Position numbers and translations under genes: made by a program
Assembly: GCA_019425655.1 (NCBI GenBank)
Contig: NQWY01000007.1
Coordinates: 1 to 41,278 of the forward strand
DNA from: Rhizophagus prolifer
Lineage: Eukaryota; Glomeromycota; Glomeromycetes; Glomerales; Glomeraceae
Reading direction: 5' to 3'
Length of the DNA stretch: 41,278 nt
Shown here: positions 8,457-17,581 of the stretch, piece by piece
Layout: every line of letters begins with the position of its first letter
How positions within the stretch are numbered: position 1 is the stretch's first letter
The notes under the pieces: model-generated
The model's input: the letters and a program-made list of their open reading frames with translations, nothing else
What the model was told of the DNA's origin: nothing
The model's database searches: none

Positions 8457-9609
8457 TAATTCCGTCCGATATTTTTACTTGATAGACTTTCATGTCTATG
8501 TTGTAAGCCTGTTTATATTGAGCACTGATATTTTCAATGACCTGACTTACATTTTCATCTTTAATAAGGTTAATGCTGCAACCGCCAAAACCGCCGCCCA
8601 TAATTCTTGCCCCAAAAACGCCTTCTTCTTTTAAAGTTTTTTTAACCATAAAGTCGAGTTCATCGCAGCTTACTTCAAACTCGGTCGAAAGTCCGGAATG
8701 GGTTTCATTCAAAAGTTGACCAAGATATTCTACATCACCTTCTGATAAAGCTTTTGCGGCTTTTTCCACCCTTTTGATTTCTTTGAGAAGATAAAAGCAT
8801 CTTTTGTAGGAAATCTCACCCATTTCTGTTCTTGCCTCATCAAGCATTTCAAAACTGAAATCCCTGAATTTTTGTATTTCAGGAAACTTTTCCCACAATA
8901 TTTTTTTGCCGTTGTCAACATCTCTTCTTCGGTCGTTGTAACCGGAAGTTAGATGAGTATGTTTAACGCAACTGTCGAAAAGAACCAAGCTGTAACCGTC
9001 AATATTCGCTTCAAAATACTGATGCTCCAAAGAATTGCAGTCGAGCATAATCACTTTATGCTCTTTTCCGAAAACTGACGAAAACTGGTCCATAATTCCG
9101 CATTTTACGCCTACAAAAGTATGTTCGGATTTCTGACCAATAACCGCTATTTCTTTTTTATTTAAATGTAAATCGAAAATTTGGTTGAGAATATAAGCAA
9201 AACCACATTCCAAAGCTGCCGATGATGACAGACCTGAACCCATCGGAATCGTGCTGCTGAAAGCAATCTGCAAACCTCCGACTGCTTTCCCTGACTCTTG
9301 AATGACATTAAAAATGCCCAACAAATAATTGACCCAGGTCTGCGAAACCGGAAACTGTTTTTCATTAACATCAAAACTAAAAGAATCGTTAAAATCTTTG
9401 GCAAAAAAAGAGATTGTAGAATCATCCGTTTTTTTTACGGCAAAGCAAATATTCTTATCAATGGCAGCCGGAAGCACAAATCCGTCGCTGTAATCGACGT
9501 GTTCTCCAATGATATTGATTCTTCCTGGAGCGAGAAAAATTCGTTCCGGCTCCGATTCAAAAGCCGACCGAAAGGCCTCTTTTGTGTAATTGATTAAATT
9601 CTCCTGCAT
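8425..9609 (-). CDS. galK: Galactokinase
   Basis: This GHMP-family kinase phosphorylates galactose to galactose-1-phosphate. The signature near the N-terminus is APGRINIIGEHVDYSDGFVLP. The phosphate-binding loop is PMGSGLSSSAALE, and the C-terminal GHMP motif is GARIMGGGFGGCSINL. The length of 394 aa is typical. It forms a two-gene unit with galT and lies downstream of the split transketolase, linking galactose to the pentose genes. An imperfect TATAATTTGC element is just upstream of the start. Confidence 0.96.
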   Translation of the reverse strand: MQENLINYTKEAFRSAFESEPERIFLAPGRINIIGEHVDYSDGFVLPAAIDKNICFAVKKTDDSTISFFAKDFNDSFSFDVNEKQFPVSQTWVNYLLGIFNVIQESGKAVGGLQIAFSSTIPMGSGLSSSAALECGFAYILNQIFDLHLNKKEIAVIGQKSEHTFVGVKCGIMDQFSSVFGKEHKVIMLDCNSLEHQYFEANIDGYSLVLFDSCVKHTHLTSGYNDRRRDVDNGKKILWEKFPEIQKFRDFSFEMLDEARTEMGEISYKRCFYLLKEIKRVEKAAKALSEGDVEYLGQLLNETHSGLSTEFEVSCDELDFMVKKTLKEEGVFGARIMGGGFGGCSINLIKDENVSQVIENISAQYKQAYNIDMKVYQVKISDGINEYHRNEIVI

Positions 9610-9784
9610 AAAATCTGCAAATTATATTGAATGGAAAGTTTAAATTTAAATTAATGACTAAAGTTACGGTTTTCTGTTTAGGTGACTGTCCTGCTCAATC
9701 GGAGAAGACAGTTGGTGACGTGACAGGATTCATATTGATAACCGAGACCTTCCTGTTTTTTCTGTTTTGATGACATTCTTTTCA

Positions 9785-9860
9785 ACCACTAAGAGCACAA
9801 AGAGATTCACAAGGAGCACAAAGCTTGTGACCTTTGTGCGAACTTTGTGTTCCTTGTGGT
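9785..9860. repeat. Palindromic CACAAAG-type intergenic repeat
   Basis: Imperfect inverted repeats of the CACAAAG/CTTTGTG type. ACCACTAAGAGCACAAAG and ACAAGGAGCACAAAG on the left mirror CTTTGTGCG and CTTTGTGTTCCTTGTGGT on the right. The element lies 21 nt downstream of the transketolase C-subunit stop. It resembles the larger element at 16142-16287. Confidence 0.6.
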
Positions 9861-9881
9861 AATAAACATAACAATGCAATA

Positions 9882-10847
9882 TTACAGGCTTTCCGACTTT
9901 CTGCTCATCACTTTTTTCACTGCTTCAACAATATCATTGGCAGTTAATCCGTATTTTTCCATCAGTTGATCAGGAGTTCCGCTTTCCCCGAAACTGTCGT
10001 TGACGGCAACATATTCCTGAGGCGCAAGATATTCTGTAATCAGAAGCTGTGCAACGCTGTCGCCCAATCCGCCTAATCTGTTATGTTCTTCCGCAGTTAC
10101 TACACAACCCGTTTTTTTAACGGAATTAAGAATGGCTTCCGAATCCAAAGGTTTAATAGTATGAATATTAATAATTTCTGCATCGATGCCCTGCTCTTCC
10201 AGAATTTCTCCGGCTTTGATGGCTTCCCAAACCAAATGTCCCGTTGCAACAATCGTTACATCTTTTCCTTCATTCACCATCCACGCTTTTCCGATTTCGA
10301 ATGTTTGATTTTCATCAGTAAAAACAGGAATTACGGGACGTCCAAAACGGAGGTAAACAGGACCTTCGTAATCTGCAATCGCAATGGTTGCCGCTTTGGT
10401 CTGGTTGTAATCGCAAGTGTTGATCACCGTCATTCCCGGAAGCATTTTCATCAATCCGATATCTTCAAGAATTTGATGCGTTGCGCCGTCTTCACCTAAA
10501 GTTAAGCCAGCGTGGGAAGCACAAATCTTAACATTTTTCCCTGAATATGCAACGGACTGGCGAATCTGGTCGTACACTCTTCCTGTAGAAAAGTTGGCGA
10601 AAGTTCCCGTGAACGGAATTTTGCCTTCCGTTGCCAGACCTGCTGCCATTCCAATCATATTGGCTTCGGCAATTCCGATCTGGAAAAAACGTTCCGGTGC
10701 TTTTTCGATGAATTTTTCGAATTTTAAAGAACCGATAAGGTCTGCGCAAAGTCCGACAACATCGGGATTTTTATCCGCCAATTCTGCCATTCCCGCTCCG
10801 AAGCCGCTTCGGGTGTCTTTTTTTTCTGTGTAGGTATATTTTTTCAT
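9882..10847 (-). CDS. Transketolase, C-terminal subunit
   Basis: This is the pyrimidine-binding plus C-terminal part of a transketolase made as a separate chain. It contains GIAEANMIGMAAGLA (with the glutamate that activates TPP), GLTLGEDGATHQ and DYEGPVYLRFGRP. At 321 aa it has the standard length of the split form. With the N-terminal subunit (11448-12293) it should form the active enzyme moving two-carbon units between pentose and hexose phosphates. The partner is 600 bp upstream, separated by repeats rather than directly adjacent. Confidence 0.93.
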   Translation of the reverse strand: MKKYTYTEKKDTRSGFGAGMAELADKNPDVVGLCADLIGSLKFEKFIEKAPERFFQIGIAEANMIGMAAGLATEGKIPFTGTFANFSTGRVYDQIRQSVAYSGKNVKICASHAGLTLGEDGATHQILEDIGLMKMLPGMTVINTCDYNQTKAATIAIADYEGPVYLRFGRPVIPVFTDENQTFEIGKAWMVNEGKDVTIVATGHLVWEAIKAGEILEEQGIDAEIINIHTIKPLDSEAILNSVKKTGCVVTAEEHNRLGGLGDSVAQLLITEYLAPQEYVAVNDSFGESGTPDQLMEKYGLTANDIVEAVKKVMSRKSESL

Positions 10848-10870
10848 TTGATTAATTGTTGGTTATTTTT

Positions 10871-10949
10871 TTAACGCAAAGAGCGCAAAGATTTTTTTAT
10901 CTTTTTGAGGATATTTTCGTTCGCAAAGGCGCTTCGCTCAGCTAAGAAA
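10871..10949 (-). repeat. R5 intergenic repeat, copy 1 (upstream of transketolase C start)
   Basis: Plus-strand ends are TTAACGCAAAGAGCGCAAAG on the left and TTCGCAAAGGCGCTTCGCTC on the right, with an AT-rich middle. Two further copies lie at 17433 and 19162. Each sits 20-28 nt upstream of a minus-strand start codon, here 10847. Confidence 0.75.
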
Positions 10950-11017
10950 GTGGATTCCTCAAGTAAATTTTATCCGATGTTTTTACAAAATATTTTTTTG
11001 TGAATACTAAAAGCTTT

Positions 11018-11187
11018 ACAGGTCACCTCTACGAGGTTTTGTGATGCCGAATTATTTTTGATCTATTATCAGTTCGCTCCTACGGAGCATTTATTATTCT
11101 AAAACGTATTTAGATTGAGCCACAGCGTGGCGAGCTGTTAATAGCAAAAATAAGTTTAGAACATCAAGCTCCGTAGGAGCGACCTGT
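11018..11187. repeat. Nested palindrome element with GCTCCTACGGAGC cores
   Basis: Outer ends ACAGGTC (11018) and GACCTGT (11181) are inverted. Inside are CCTCTACGAGG, CGCTCCTACGGAGC, CCACAGCGTGG and GCTCCGTAGGAGC. Two palindromes are joined by a TGTTAATAGCAAAAAT linker. The left half closely matches the element at 31139-31217. Confidence 0.75.
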
Positions 11188-11332
11188 AATTTAACATCAC
11201 AATAAATTCCATTGTTCTTCCCGAAAACTTTTTCTCTTGAATGTTTTATCCATTGATTGATTTGGAACGGCGAATCTATCTCCACTTTATTATTTTTATT
11301 TTGAATCGATGAATCTCGTTCCTCGATTTCTC

Positions 11333-11432
11333 GCAGCCCGGCTTGAGTGGAGCTCTTTTTGCAAATTTTGGTATGGGAAAAAGCGTTGGCAAATTTGCAA
11401 AAAAGCGGGAACGGAAGACGGATTAAGCTGCC
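11333..11432 (-). repeat. R3 intergenic repeat, copy 2 (downstream of transketolase N stop)
   Basis: Left end GCAGCCCGGCTTGAGTGG, right end GGAAGACGGATTAAGCTGCC. The inner arms are GAGCTCTTTTTGC and GCAAAAAAGCGGG, a GC-richer variant of the arms in copies 1 and 4. It begins 15 nt after the stop of the N-subunit gene on the minus strand. Confidence 0.8.
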
Positions 11433-11447
11433 CAAATAATTCTCAAA

Positions 11448-12293
11448 TTAATAATCACCTAAAGTTTCTTCGAGTTGATCTAAAGCTTTTTGTAATTGTT
11501 CGTCATTCGGTGCTTTCCCGTGCCACGCGTGAGTTCCCATCATATAATCGACACCGTAACCCATTTCTGTTTTCAGAAGAATACAAATCGGCTGACCTTT
11601 CCCTGTCAAAGATTTGGCTTCGTCCAGAACTTTCAGAATTTCTTCCATATCGTTTCCGTTTTCTACCTCAAGAACTTTCCAGTCAAAAGCTTCGAATTTG
11701 GTTTTAAGATTTCCGAGAGATAGTACTTTGGATGTTGGACCGTCAATCTGCTGACCGTTGTAATCGACCGTTGCGATAAGATTGTCAACTCTGTTGTGAG
11801 AAGCGTACATAATCGCTTCCCAGTTCTGCCCTTCCTGTAATTCGCCATCGCCGTGAAGACTGAACACCAAATTCGGATCTTTATCTAATTTTTTTCCGAC
11901 CGCGTGACCAACTGCCACAGACATTCCCTGTCCAAGCGAACCGGAAGCAATGCGAACTCCGGGAAGATGCTCGTGCGTCGTCGGATGTCCCTGCAATCTG
12001 GAATTCAGCTTTCTGAAAGTTGCCAGCTCAGATTTGTCAAAATAGCCTGCGTGCGCCAAAACACTGTAAAAAACTGGGGAAATATGGCCGTTGGAAAGGT
12101 AAAAAACATCTTCACCTTTTCCTGTCATATCAAATTCCTCTTTTCTTTTCATCGCATCAAAGTAAAGAGCTACGAGAAAATCTGTACATCCTAATGAACC
12201 TCCCGGATGTCCCGACTGGCATGCGTGAACCATTCTTACAATATCTCTGCGAACCTGCGAAGCAATACTTTTTAATTTTTGAATATCGTGCAT
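11448..12293 (-). CDS. Transketolase, N-terminal subunit
   Basis: This is the TPP diphosphate-binding half of a split transketolase, 281 aa. Motifs are GHPGGSLGCTDFLVALYFDAM near the N-terminus and GDGELQEGQNWEAIMYASHN, the metal/TPP GDG...N motif. The C-terminal segment ends in MGTHAWHGKAPNDEQL. It follows the aldolase gene with a 4-nt gap, so the two are almost certainly cotranscribed. Its partner is the C-subunit at 9882-10847. Confidence 0.93.
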   Translation of the reverse strand: MHDIQKLKSIASQVRRDIVRMVHACQSGHPGGSLGCTDFLVALYFDAMKRKEEFDMTGKGEDVFYLSNGHISPVFYSVLAHAGYFDKSELATFRKLNSRLQGHPTTHEHLPGVRIASGSLGQGMSVAVGHAVGKKLDKDPNLVFSLHGDGELQEGQNWEAIMYASHNRVDNLIATVDYNGQQIDGPTSKVLSLGNLKTKFEAFDWKVLEVENGNDMEEILKVLDEAKSLTGKGQPICILLKTEMGYGVDYMMGTHAWHGKAPNDEQLQKALDQLEETLGDY

Positions 12294-12297
12294 ATTT

Positions 12298-12951
12298 TTA
12301 TTGCATTTTTTGTGAATCTTTGATGAACTGCTCCAGACCGCTTGCTGTTAAAGGATGATTAAGCAAAGACAAAATCGGTGGCAGTGGACAGGTCACGACA
12401 TCGGCGCCGATTTTCGCACAGTTGATAATGTGCATAGAATGGCGAACAGATGCTGCCAAAATCTCAGTTTCATATCCATAATTATCGAAAATGGTTCTGA
12501 TTTCCTGGATTAAATGAAGACCGTCTGTGGAAACATCATCCAGTCTTCCTAAGAACGGAGAAACGTAAGTCGCTCCTGCTTTTGCCGCTAAAAGTGCTTG
12601 TCCAGCTGAGAAAATCAGGGTGCAATTGGTGCGGATTCCTTTTTGCGAAAAATATTTGATGGCTTTGATTCCGTCTTTGATGATGGGAACTTTTACCACG
12701 ATATTCGGATGAATAGCTGCCAATTCCTCGCCTTCTTTGATCATTTCTTCATAAGTCGTGGAGAGAACTTCTGCCGAAATATCGCCATCTACAATTTCGC
12801 AAATATCTTTGTAATGTTGCAAAATAGCTTCTTTTCCGCTGATTCCTTCTTTTGCCATCAGGGACGGATTTGTTGTAACGCCATCAAGAATTCCCAGATC
12901 CTGAGCTTCTCTTATCTGCTCCAAGTTGGCTGTGTCGATAAAAAATTTCAT
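12298..12951 (-). CDS. fsa: Fructose-6-phosphate aldolase / transaldolase-like (FSA/TalC)
   Basis: A short-form class I aldolase of the transaldolase superfamily, 217 aa. The start [16 protein letters not shown] is the standard N-terminus; an upstream in-frame codon at 12975 adds only eight non-conserved residues. [11 protein letters not shown] is conserved, the Schiff-base lysine is in NIVVKVP (K87), and [25 protein letters not shown] follows. In this pentose cluster it probably acts as transaldolase or fructose-6-phosphate aldolase. Sequence alone does not separate the two activities. Confidence 0.9.
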   Translation of the reverse strand: MKFFIDTANLEQIREAQDLGILDGVTTNPSLMAKEGISGKEAILQHYKDICEIVDGDISAEVLSTTYEEMIKEGEELAAIHPNIVVKVPIIKDGIKAIKYFSQKGIRTNCTLIFSAGQALLAAKAGATYVSPFLGRLDDVSTDGLHLIQEIRTIFDNYGYETEILAASVRHSMHIINCAKIGADVVTCPLPPILSLLNHPLTASGLEQFIKDSQKMQ

Positions 12952-13018
12952 AGAACAAACAACTCCCTGTCTCAAAAGATTTAGAAAGTTATTTGTTTAA
13001 GTTTATTAAATGGATTGA

Positions 13019-15049
13019 TTAATTGTGATGCCCCATATTGAGCTTGATTTTCTTTAAATCCTCAAGCTGGTGAATAGGTTTTTCAATATCAGACGGAATT
13101 GGTTTGTTAGAAAATGTCTGGAAGTAAAGCAAACAAGCATCTTTCCACCAAACGGCATCTTTTGCCTGAATTTTCAGTTTATCCTGAACCTCAGAAAATC
13201 TTTGCTGATCAATATAAGGTTGCATTTTGTCCCAGGTCTTCTGATAATCTCTCACTTCGTGAACACCCAAATCATATTTATAGCACAGCTCATCCCAAAG
13301 CGTTTTTCCGTCTTTCATCTTGTAATCCCAAGGAACGTGATGGAACCAGAGAATCAGCTTTTCAGGAGTCGTTTTAATGTTATTATAGATTTCGTTAAGC
13401 GGCGGAAAATATTGCGAAACGGCATCGCTTCCCGTTTTTGTTCTGTCAAATCCGATTCCTTCTGCATTGGCCTGATGATAATACACCGGTGACCAATCGG
13501 GTCTTCCGCCTTTGTAATCGCCCCACGGTTCCGGACCGTAATGGTGTCCACCGGCAAAAATGTGGTGAAGACCAAGCGGCATCATATAATCTACGGCAGT
13601 TTCACGTGAAGTAAGCATTATTTCTTTGACCGGATTTACAAAGTTTTTGTTATCCGTGAAAGTCATTTTAATCCATTCATCTGCAATCTGTTCTGAGGTT
13701 AAATCGTGATTCCAGGCCAGACGTCCGAAAGCGTACCAATTAGCTTGTGCAAAGTGATGCCCCGTCCAGTTTTTATCTTTCCCTATATTGGCAACTGCTG
13801 AAATGGCCGTCAGTTTTGCAGGTCTTAAAGTTCCGTCTGTAATTTTAGCAATCGTAGAACCTTTCCCATCCGAAAAAGTATCACTGTCCAGAGTTTCTTT
13901 GAATAACGGCGCCAAAAAAACCAGATGATTGGCCTGTCCCAAATATTCCTGGGTAATTTGAAATTCGACCATTTCCGAAGTTTTTCTCAACGCTCCAAAA
14001 AGCGGATTGAATGCTTCTCTCGGCTGAAAATCTATGGGTCCGTTTTTAATCTGAATAATGACATTATCTCTAAATTTTCCGTCTAACGGAACAAATTCCA
14101 GATGCGCCTGTTTCGCACGGTCTTCTTTGCTCGGACTGTAAACAAATGCCCTCCACATAACGATTCCGCCATAAGGTTTCAAAACATCTGCCATCATATT
14201 GGCTCCGTCTGCATGGGTTCTTCCGTAATCTTGCGGTCCGGGCTGTCCTTCGGAATTGGCTTTTACCAAAAATCCTCCGAAATCAGGAATCAGTTTATAA
14301 ATTTCTGCCGCTTTATCTTTCCACCATTTCTGAACATCCTGATTCAATGGGTCTGAATTCTGTAATCCACCTAAAACTTTTGGTGAAGAAAAATTGACAG
14401 ACAGATAAACTTTGATTCCGTAAGGTCTGAAAATATCGGCTAAAACTTTGACTTTTTTAAGATAATCTTCACGAAGCATATTTGGTGAAGCATTCACATT
14501 ATTCAATACTGTTGCGTTGATTCCGATGGATGCGTTGGCTCTTGCATATTCTTCGTATCTCGGCGAAATTTTATTAGGTAAATCTTCCCACTTCCAAAGC
14601 GAATGGCCGGCATAACCACGTTCAATGGTTCCGTCGAGATTGTCCCAATGGTTAAGAATTCTTACATCATAGGAAGGTTTTTCTTCAAGTTTCAGATTAG
14701 AAAAATTGGCTTTCTGCTGTTGTAAATTCAACAGATGATAGCTTCCGTATAACAATCCTAAGTCTGTTTTTGCCAAAATGCTGATTTTTTTCGGGGTAGA
14801 AACGATTTTATAACCATCCTTGAAACTGTCCGGAAATCTATCAATTTTTAAATCAACGGCTTGTCCTGCCCAATGTTGGTTCAGTTCCTTTTTGGCGATT
14901 TCAATGGTAGGACTTTTACTGTTTGAATTCACAATATTTCTTGGCTTCGGATTGACCGGATATCTCAACCATAACTGACTTCCGTCTTCAGCAAAAGCCA
15001 TTAACGGAAGAATTAAAAACAGTAATATGTAATGTCGGAAATGTTGCAT
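13019..15049 (-). CDS. GH67 alpha-glucuronidase, secreted
   Basis: The enzyme removes 4-O-methyl-glucuronic acid from the non-reducing end of xylo-oligosaccharides. A signal peptide is clear (MQHFRHYILLFLILPLMAFA, residues 1-20). An N-terminal beta-rich domain precedes the barrel. Catalytic residues match the family: acid E267 in KANSEGQPGPQDYGR, D323 in PLDGKFRDN and E345 in DFQPREAFNP. At 676 aa it is full length. It probably works in the periplasm on fragments made by the GH10 and GH30 enzymes. GH43 lies 79 bp upstream on the same strand. Confidence 0.95.
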   Translation of the reverse strand: MQHFRHYILLFLILPLMAFAEDGSQLWLRYPVNPKPRNIVNSNSKSPTIEIAKKELNQHWAGQAVDLKIDRFPDSFKDGYKIVSTPKKISILAKTDLGLLYGSYHLLNLQQQKANFSNLKLEEKPSYDVRILNHWDNLDGTIERGYAGHSLWKWEDLPNKISPRYEEYARANASIGINATVLNNVNASPNMLREDYLKKVKVLADIFRPYGIKVYLSVNFSSPKVLGGLQNSDPLNQDVQKWWKDKAAEIYKLIPDFGGFLVKANSEGQPGPQDYGRTHADGANMMADVLKPYGGIVMWRAFVYSPSKEDRAKQAHLEFVPLDGKFRDNVIIQIKNGPIDFQPREAFNPLFGALRKTSEMVEFQITQEYLGQANHLVFLAPLFKETLDSDTFSDGKGSTIAKITDGTLRPAKLTAISAVANIGKDKNWTGHHFAQANWYAFGRLAWNHDLTSEQIADEWIKMTFTDNKNFVNPVKEIMLTSRETAVDYMMPLGLHHIFAGGHHYGPEPWGDYKGGRPDWSPVYYHQANAEGIGFDRTKTGSDAVSQYFPPLNEIYNNIKTTPEKLILWFHHVPWDYKMKDGKTLWDELCYKYDLGVHEVRDYQKTWDKMQPYIDQQRFSEVQDKLKIQAKDAVWWKDACLLYFQTFSNKPIPSDIEKPIHQLEDLKKIKLNMGHHN

Positions 15050-15075
15050 TCTTAAATTTTTAAAATTATTTAAGT

Positions 15076-15127
15076 TTTGGCTAAAGCCAAATGGTATGTC
15101 ACTTTTTTAAACGGGCTAAAGCCCGTT
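15076..15127. repeat. Pair of GGCTAAAGCC palindromes
   Basis: TTTGGCTAAAGCCAAA (15076-15091) and AACGGGCTAAAGCCCGTT (15110-15127) share the GGCTAAAGCC core but differ in their flanking paired bases. The same family has four palindromes at 30830-30941. The tail CCTATTG after the second one contains the stop codon of the GH43 gene. Confidence 0.8.
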
Positions 15128-15128
15128 C

Positions 15129-16103
15129 CTATTGATGGTCTTCCAATCCTTCAATCGTTTTAATTTTACCGTCGTTATCATATTCAATTTCGACAACCTT
15201 CATACTTCTCAGCCACGTTCTTCCGCCACTCGGAACGGAATCGTGGAAAAACAGATACCATTTTCCTTTAAATTCTACAATGCTGTGATGCGTAGTCCAA
15301 CCTACAACAGGCGTCAAAATTTCACCCTGGAAAGTAAACGGACCGTAAGGATTATCACCAACTGCATAACAAATCAAATGGGTATCTCCTGTGGAATACG
15401 AAAAGTAATATTTATCGTTGTATTTGTGCATCCAGGATGCTTCAAAAAAACGGTGTTTGTCACCGTGAAGCAAAGGATTTCCGTTTTTGTCCAAAATCAC
15501 GACATCTTTCGGCTCTTCGCCAAATTCGAGCATATCATCGCTTAACATCACAACTTTTGATGAAATGGCAGGTTCATTATCGTTAGGAAGAATGGCAGAT
15601 TCCAATGCTTTATTGTTTCTGTAACGTTGCAATTGTCCACCCCAGATTCCTCCGAAATACATATAATGCTTTCCGTTATCCTCAAAAAGACAAGGATCGA
15701 TGCTGTAACTTCCCATCATCGGATGTTTTTCTGGAACGAACGGTCCGTACGGTTTATCGCTCACTGCAACACCGATTCTGAAAATATCATTTTTGTCTTT
15801 TAGCGGAAAATACATATAATATTTGTCATTTTTGAAGGCTACATCGCAATCCCATAACTGTCTTCCCGACCAAGGAATATCTTTTACCGAAAGAACAACA
15901 CCGTGGTCCGTAACTTCGCCATTTTTCACATCATCAAGGGAGAAAACGTGGTAATCATTCATATCGAAATGGTCGCCGTTGTCGTTTTCTTCGATACCAC
16001 TTTCGCGATCGTGGGATGGATAAATGTAAAGTTTTCCTTCAAAAACGTGTACGGAAGGGTCTGCCATATAATCTTTCGGGAAAAGGTATTTTGCTTTGTT
16101 CAT
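15129..16103 (-). CDS. GH43 glycosidase (beta-xylosidase/arabinofuranosidase type)
   Basis: A five-bladed beta-propeller glycosidase, 324 aa, with no signal peptide, so probably cytoplasmic. The catalytic triad is visible: base D15 in MADPSVHVF, pKa modulator D136 in SIDPCLFED, and acid E221 in FFEASWMHKY. Between GH10 and GH67 it likely trims xylose or arabinose from imported oligosaccharides. Whether it prefers xylose or arabinose cannot be decided from sequence. The stop codon falls in the tail of a palindromic repeat, so the last residues may be repeat-derived. Confidence 0.9.
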   Translation of the reverse strand: MNKAKYLFPKDYMADPSVHVFEGKLYIYPSHDRESGIEENDNGDHFDMNDYHVFSLDDVKNGEVTDHGVVLSVKDIPWSGRQLWDCDVAFKNDKYYMYFPLKDKNDIFRIGVAVSDKPYGPFVPEKHPMMGSYSIDPCLFEDNGKHYMYFGGIWGGQLQRYRNNKALESAILPNDNEPAISSKVVMLSDDMLEFGEEPKDVVILDKNGNPLLHGDKHRFFEASWMHKYNDKYYFSYSTGDTHLICYAVGDNPYGPFTFQGEILTPVVGWTTHHSIVEFKGKWYLFFHDSVPSGGRTWLRSMKVVEIEYDNDGKIKTIEGLEDHQ

Positions 16104-16141
16104 TTTTATAGTTTAGATATTTAAATAATAGATTTTATTTT

Positions 16142-16287
16142 TTAAACCACAAAAGGCACAAAAGAAATGATTGAAAATTTTAGCTAATCAAAAGTTCAAA
16201 AAAGGAAGCCTCAGTAGACGTTTTGCTTTTTTGTTCTTTTGATGCTCTTAACTGTAAAGTAAGTCTTTTGTTACTTTTGTGGTTTAA
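16142..16287. repeat. 146-bp element with 23-bp inverted ends (ACCACAAAAG type)
   Basis: Ends are TTAAACCACAAAAGGCACAA... at 16142-16164 and ...TTACTTTTGTGGTTTAA at 16265-16287, inverted with only a couple of mismatches. The interior has no reading frame of note. It fills the gap between GH10 and GH43, ending 4 nt from the GH10 stop. Confidence 0.7.
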
Positions 16288-16290
16288 TAA

Positions 16291-17412
16291 TTATTTTTCT
16301 TTCGTTAATTGAATTAATTTCTCTACAACTGGTTTTGCCTGATAATTTCTGTCGAATGGAAGCGGATAATCGGTTCTGCCTTTTACAGGAAAATCGTTTT
16401 TCCAGGACTGGGCATCAGTTACTCCCCACAATGTCACTCGTCTGATTTTATCCTGATGTTTCAGGAACAGTCTGAAGAAATCCAGATAGCGGTTTTCCCA
16501 TTCTTTTGTCACATTTTCAGGTAATCCTTTGGTGTAAGGATTCATTTTTGCTTCGTATTCTACTTTGTCGGAAACGTTGGCAGAAGTTCCCCAAGGTGAA
16601 GGAAGAGCACTGATTTCCATTTCGGTAACATTGACTTTTACGCCTGCTGCTGCGTAATCAACAATTGCTTTTTCGTATTCTTCCAGTTTTGGGGTGTCCA
16701 ATCCAACGTGGGTTTGCATTCCTACTCCATCAATGCGGATTCCTCTGGATTTCAAATCTTTAACGATTTTGGTAACGGTTTTTACTTTTTCCGGAAACCA
16801 TTCGTTGTAATCGTTGTAATAGAGTTCGGCATTCGGGTCAGCTTCCTGCGCATATTGGAAAGCGAGCGGAATAAATTCTTCGCCGAGAATTTCGTAAAAT
16901 TTGCTTTTGCGATACGTTCCGTCTTCCATAATGGCTTCGTTCACCACATCCCAACCTTTTACACGGCCTTTGTATCTTCCGACCAAAGTCGAAATATGGC
17001 TTTTCATTCTCTGTTTCAGAACTTCAGGCGAAACATCTTTTCCATCTTTGTCTACGAAAAACCATCTTGGTAATTGTGAATGCCACATCAAGGTATGGCC
17101 AATGATGAACATTTTATTCTTTTCTCCGAATTCTACGAATTTATCTGCATCGCCGAAGAAAAATTTCCCTTCCTGAGGCTGAATGAACATTGATTTCATA
17201 CAATTTTCAGCTACGATTGAACTGAATTGCTTCTTGATGATTTCATCCGATTTTACATCGGTACCGTCAATTTGCGGAAGGCTCATTGCGGTTCCGATGT
17301 AGAATTTATTTTTGTAGGCATCTTTCAGGGAATCTTTTGAGAATGCCGAACTTGCTGTTTTGCAAGAAACCGTAAGGGCTAAAATTCCTAATAATGCGGC
17401 TATTTTTTTCAT
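16291..17412 (-). CDS. GH10 endo-1,4-beta-xylanase, lipoprotein
   Basis: The enzyme cuts the xylan backbone. The start at 17412 gives [17 protein letters not shown], a lipoprotein signal with lipobox cysteine C17; an in-frame codon at 17448 would add 12 residues before the signal and was not used. The acid/base is E159 in [12 protein letters not shown] and the nucleophile is E264 in VNVTEMEIS, with GHTLMWHSQ and YYNDYN as further GH10 motifs. The mature part is a single catalytic domain of about 355 aa. After C17 come KTASS with no acidic export signal, which suggests the periplasmic side of the outer membrane, an inference. An R5 repeat lies 20 nt upstream of the start. Confidence 0.95.
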   Translation of the reverse strand: MKKIAALLGILALTVSCKTASSAFSKDSLKDAYKNKFYIGTAMSLPQIDGTDVKSDEIIKKQFSSIVAENCMKSMFIQPQEGKFFFGDADKFVEFGEKNKMFIIGHTLMWHSQLPRWFFVDKDGKDVSPEVLKQRMKSHISTLVGRYKGRVKGWDVVNEAIMEDGTYRKSKFYEILGEEFIPLAFQYAQEADPNAELYYNDYNEWFPEKVKTVTKIVKDLKSRGIRIDGVGMQTHVGLDTPKLEEYEKAIVDYAAAGVKVNVTEMEISALPSPWGTSANVSDKVEYEAKMNPYTKGLPENVTKEWENRYLDFFRLFLKHQDKIRRVTLWGVTDAQSWKNDFPVKGRTDYPLPFDRNYQAKPVVEKLIQLTKEK

Positions 17413-17432
17413 TGTTAATTTTTTAAATTTTA

Positions 17433-17531
17433 AACGCAAAGAGCGCAAAGATTTTTTTGACTACTATACTTTTTTAAGGTTCGCAAAGGCACTTCGACAA
17501 GCTCAGTGTAAACTCCAACTCAGCTAAGAAA
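17433..17531 (-). repeat. R5 intergenic repeat, copy 2 (upstream of GH10 start)
   Basis: Same left end as copy 1 (AACGCAAAGAGCGCAAAG) and same right-hand GGTTCGCAAAGG. It has an expanded end carrying CACTTCGACAAGCTCAGTG, itself palindromic. It shares the AGCTAAGAAA tail with copy 1. It is located 20 nt before the GH10 start on the minus strand. Confidence 0.75.
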
Positions 17532-17581
17532 TACAGAACTTAATTTTTTAATCATCATTAAATTAAAAAGTCGAATCTCTC

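Larger units (their letters stand above)
10848..11447. other. 600-bp gene-free, repeat-packed spacer between transketolase halves
   Basis: No convincing gene is present. In plus-strand order it holds an R5 repeat (10871-10949), a palindrome element bounded by ACAGGTC/GACCTGT (11018-11187), about 145 bp of AT-rich sequence, and an R3 repeat (11333-11432). Reading frames of 113 and 132 aa cross it but run through the repeats and have no recognisable motif. Confidence 0.8.

Noticed and set aside
11094-11435. 113-aa frame on the minus strand in the transketolase spacer
   Set aside because: It runs through the R3 repeat and the palindrome element, has no family motif, and is best explained as repeat-derived.
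11309-11707. 132-aa frame on the plus strand
   Set aside because: It overlaps the R3 repeat and then the coding region of the transketolase N subunit in antisense.
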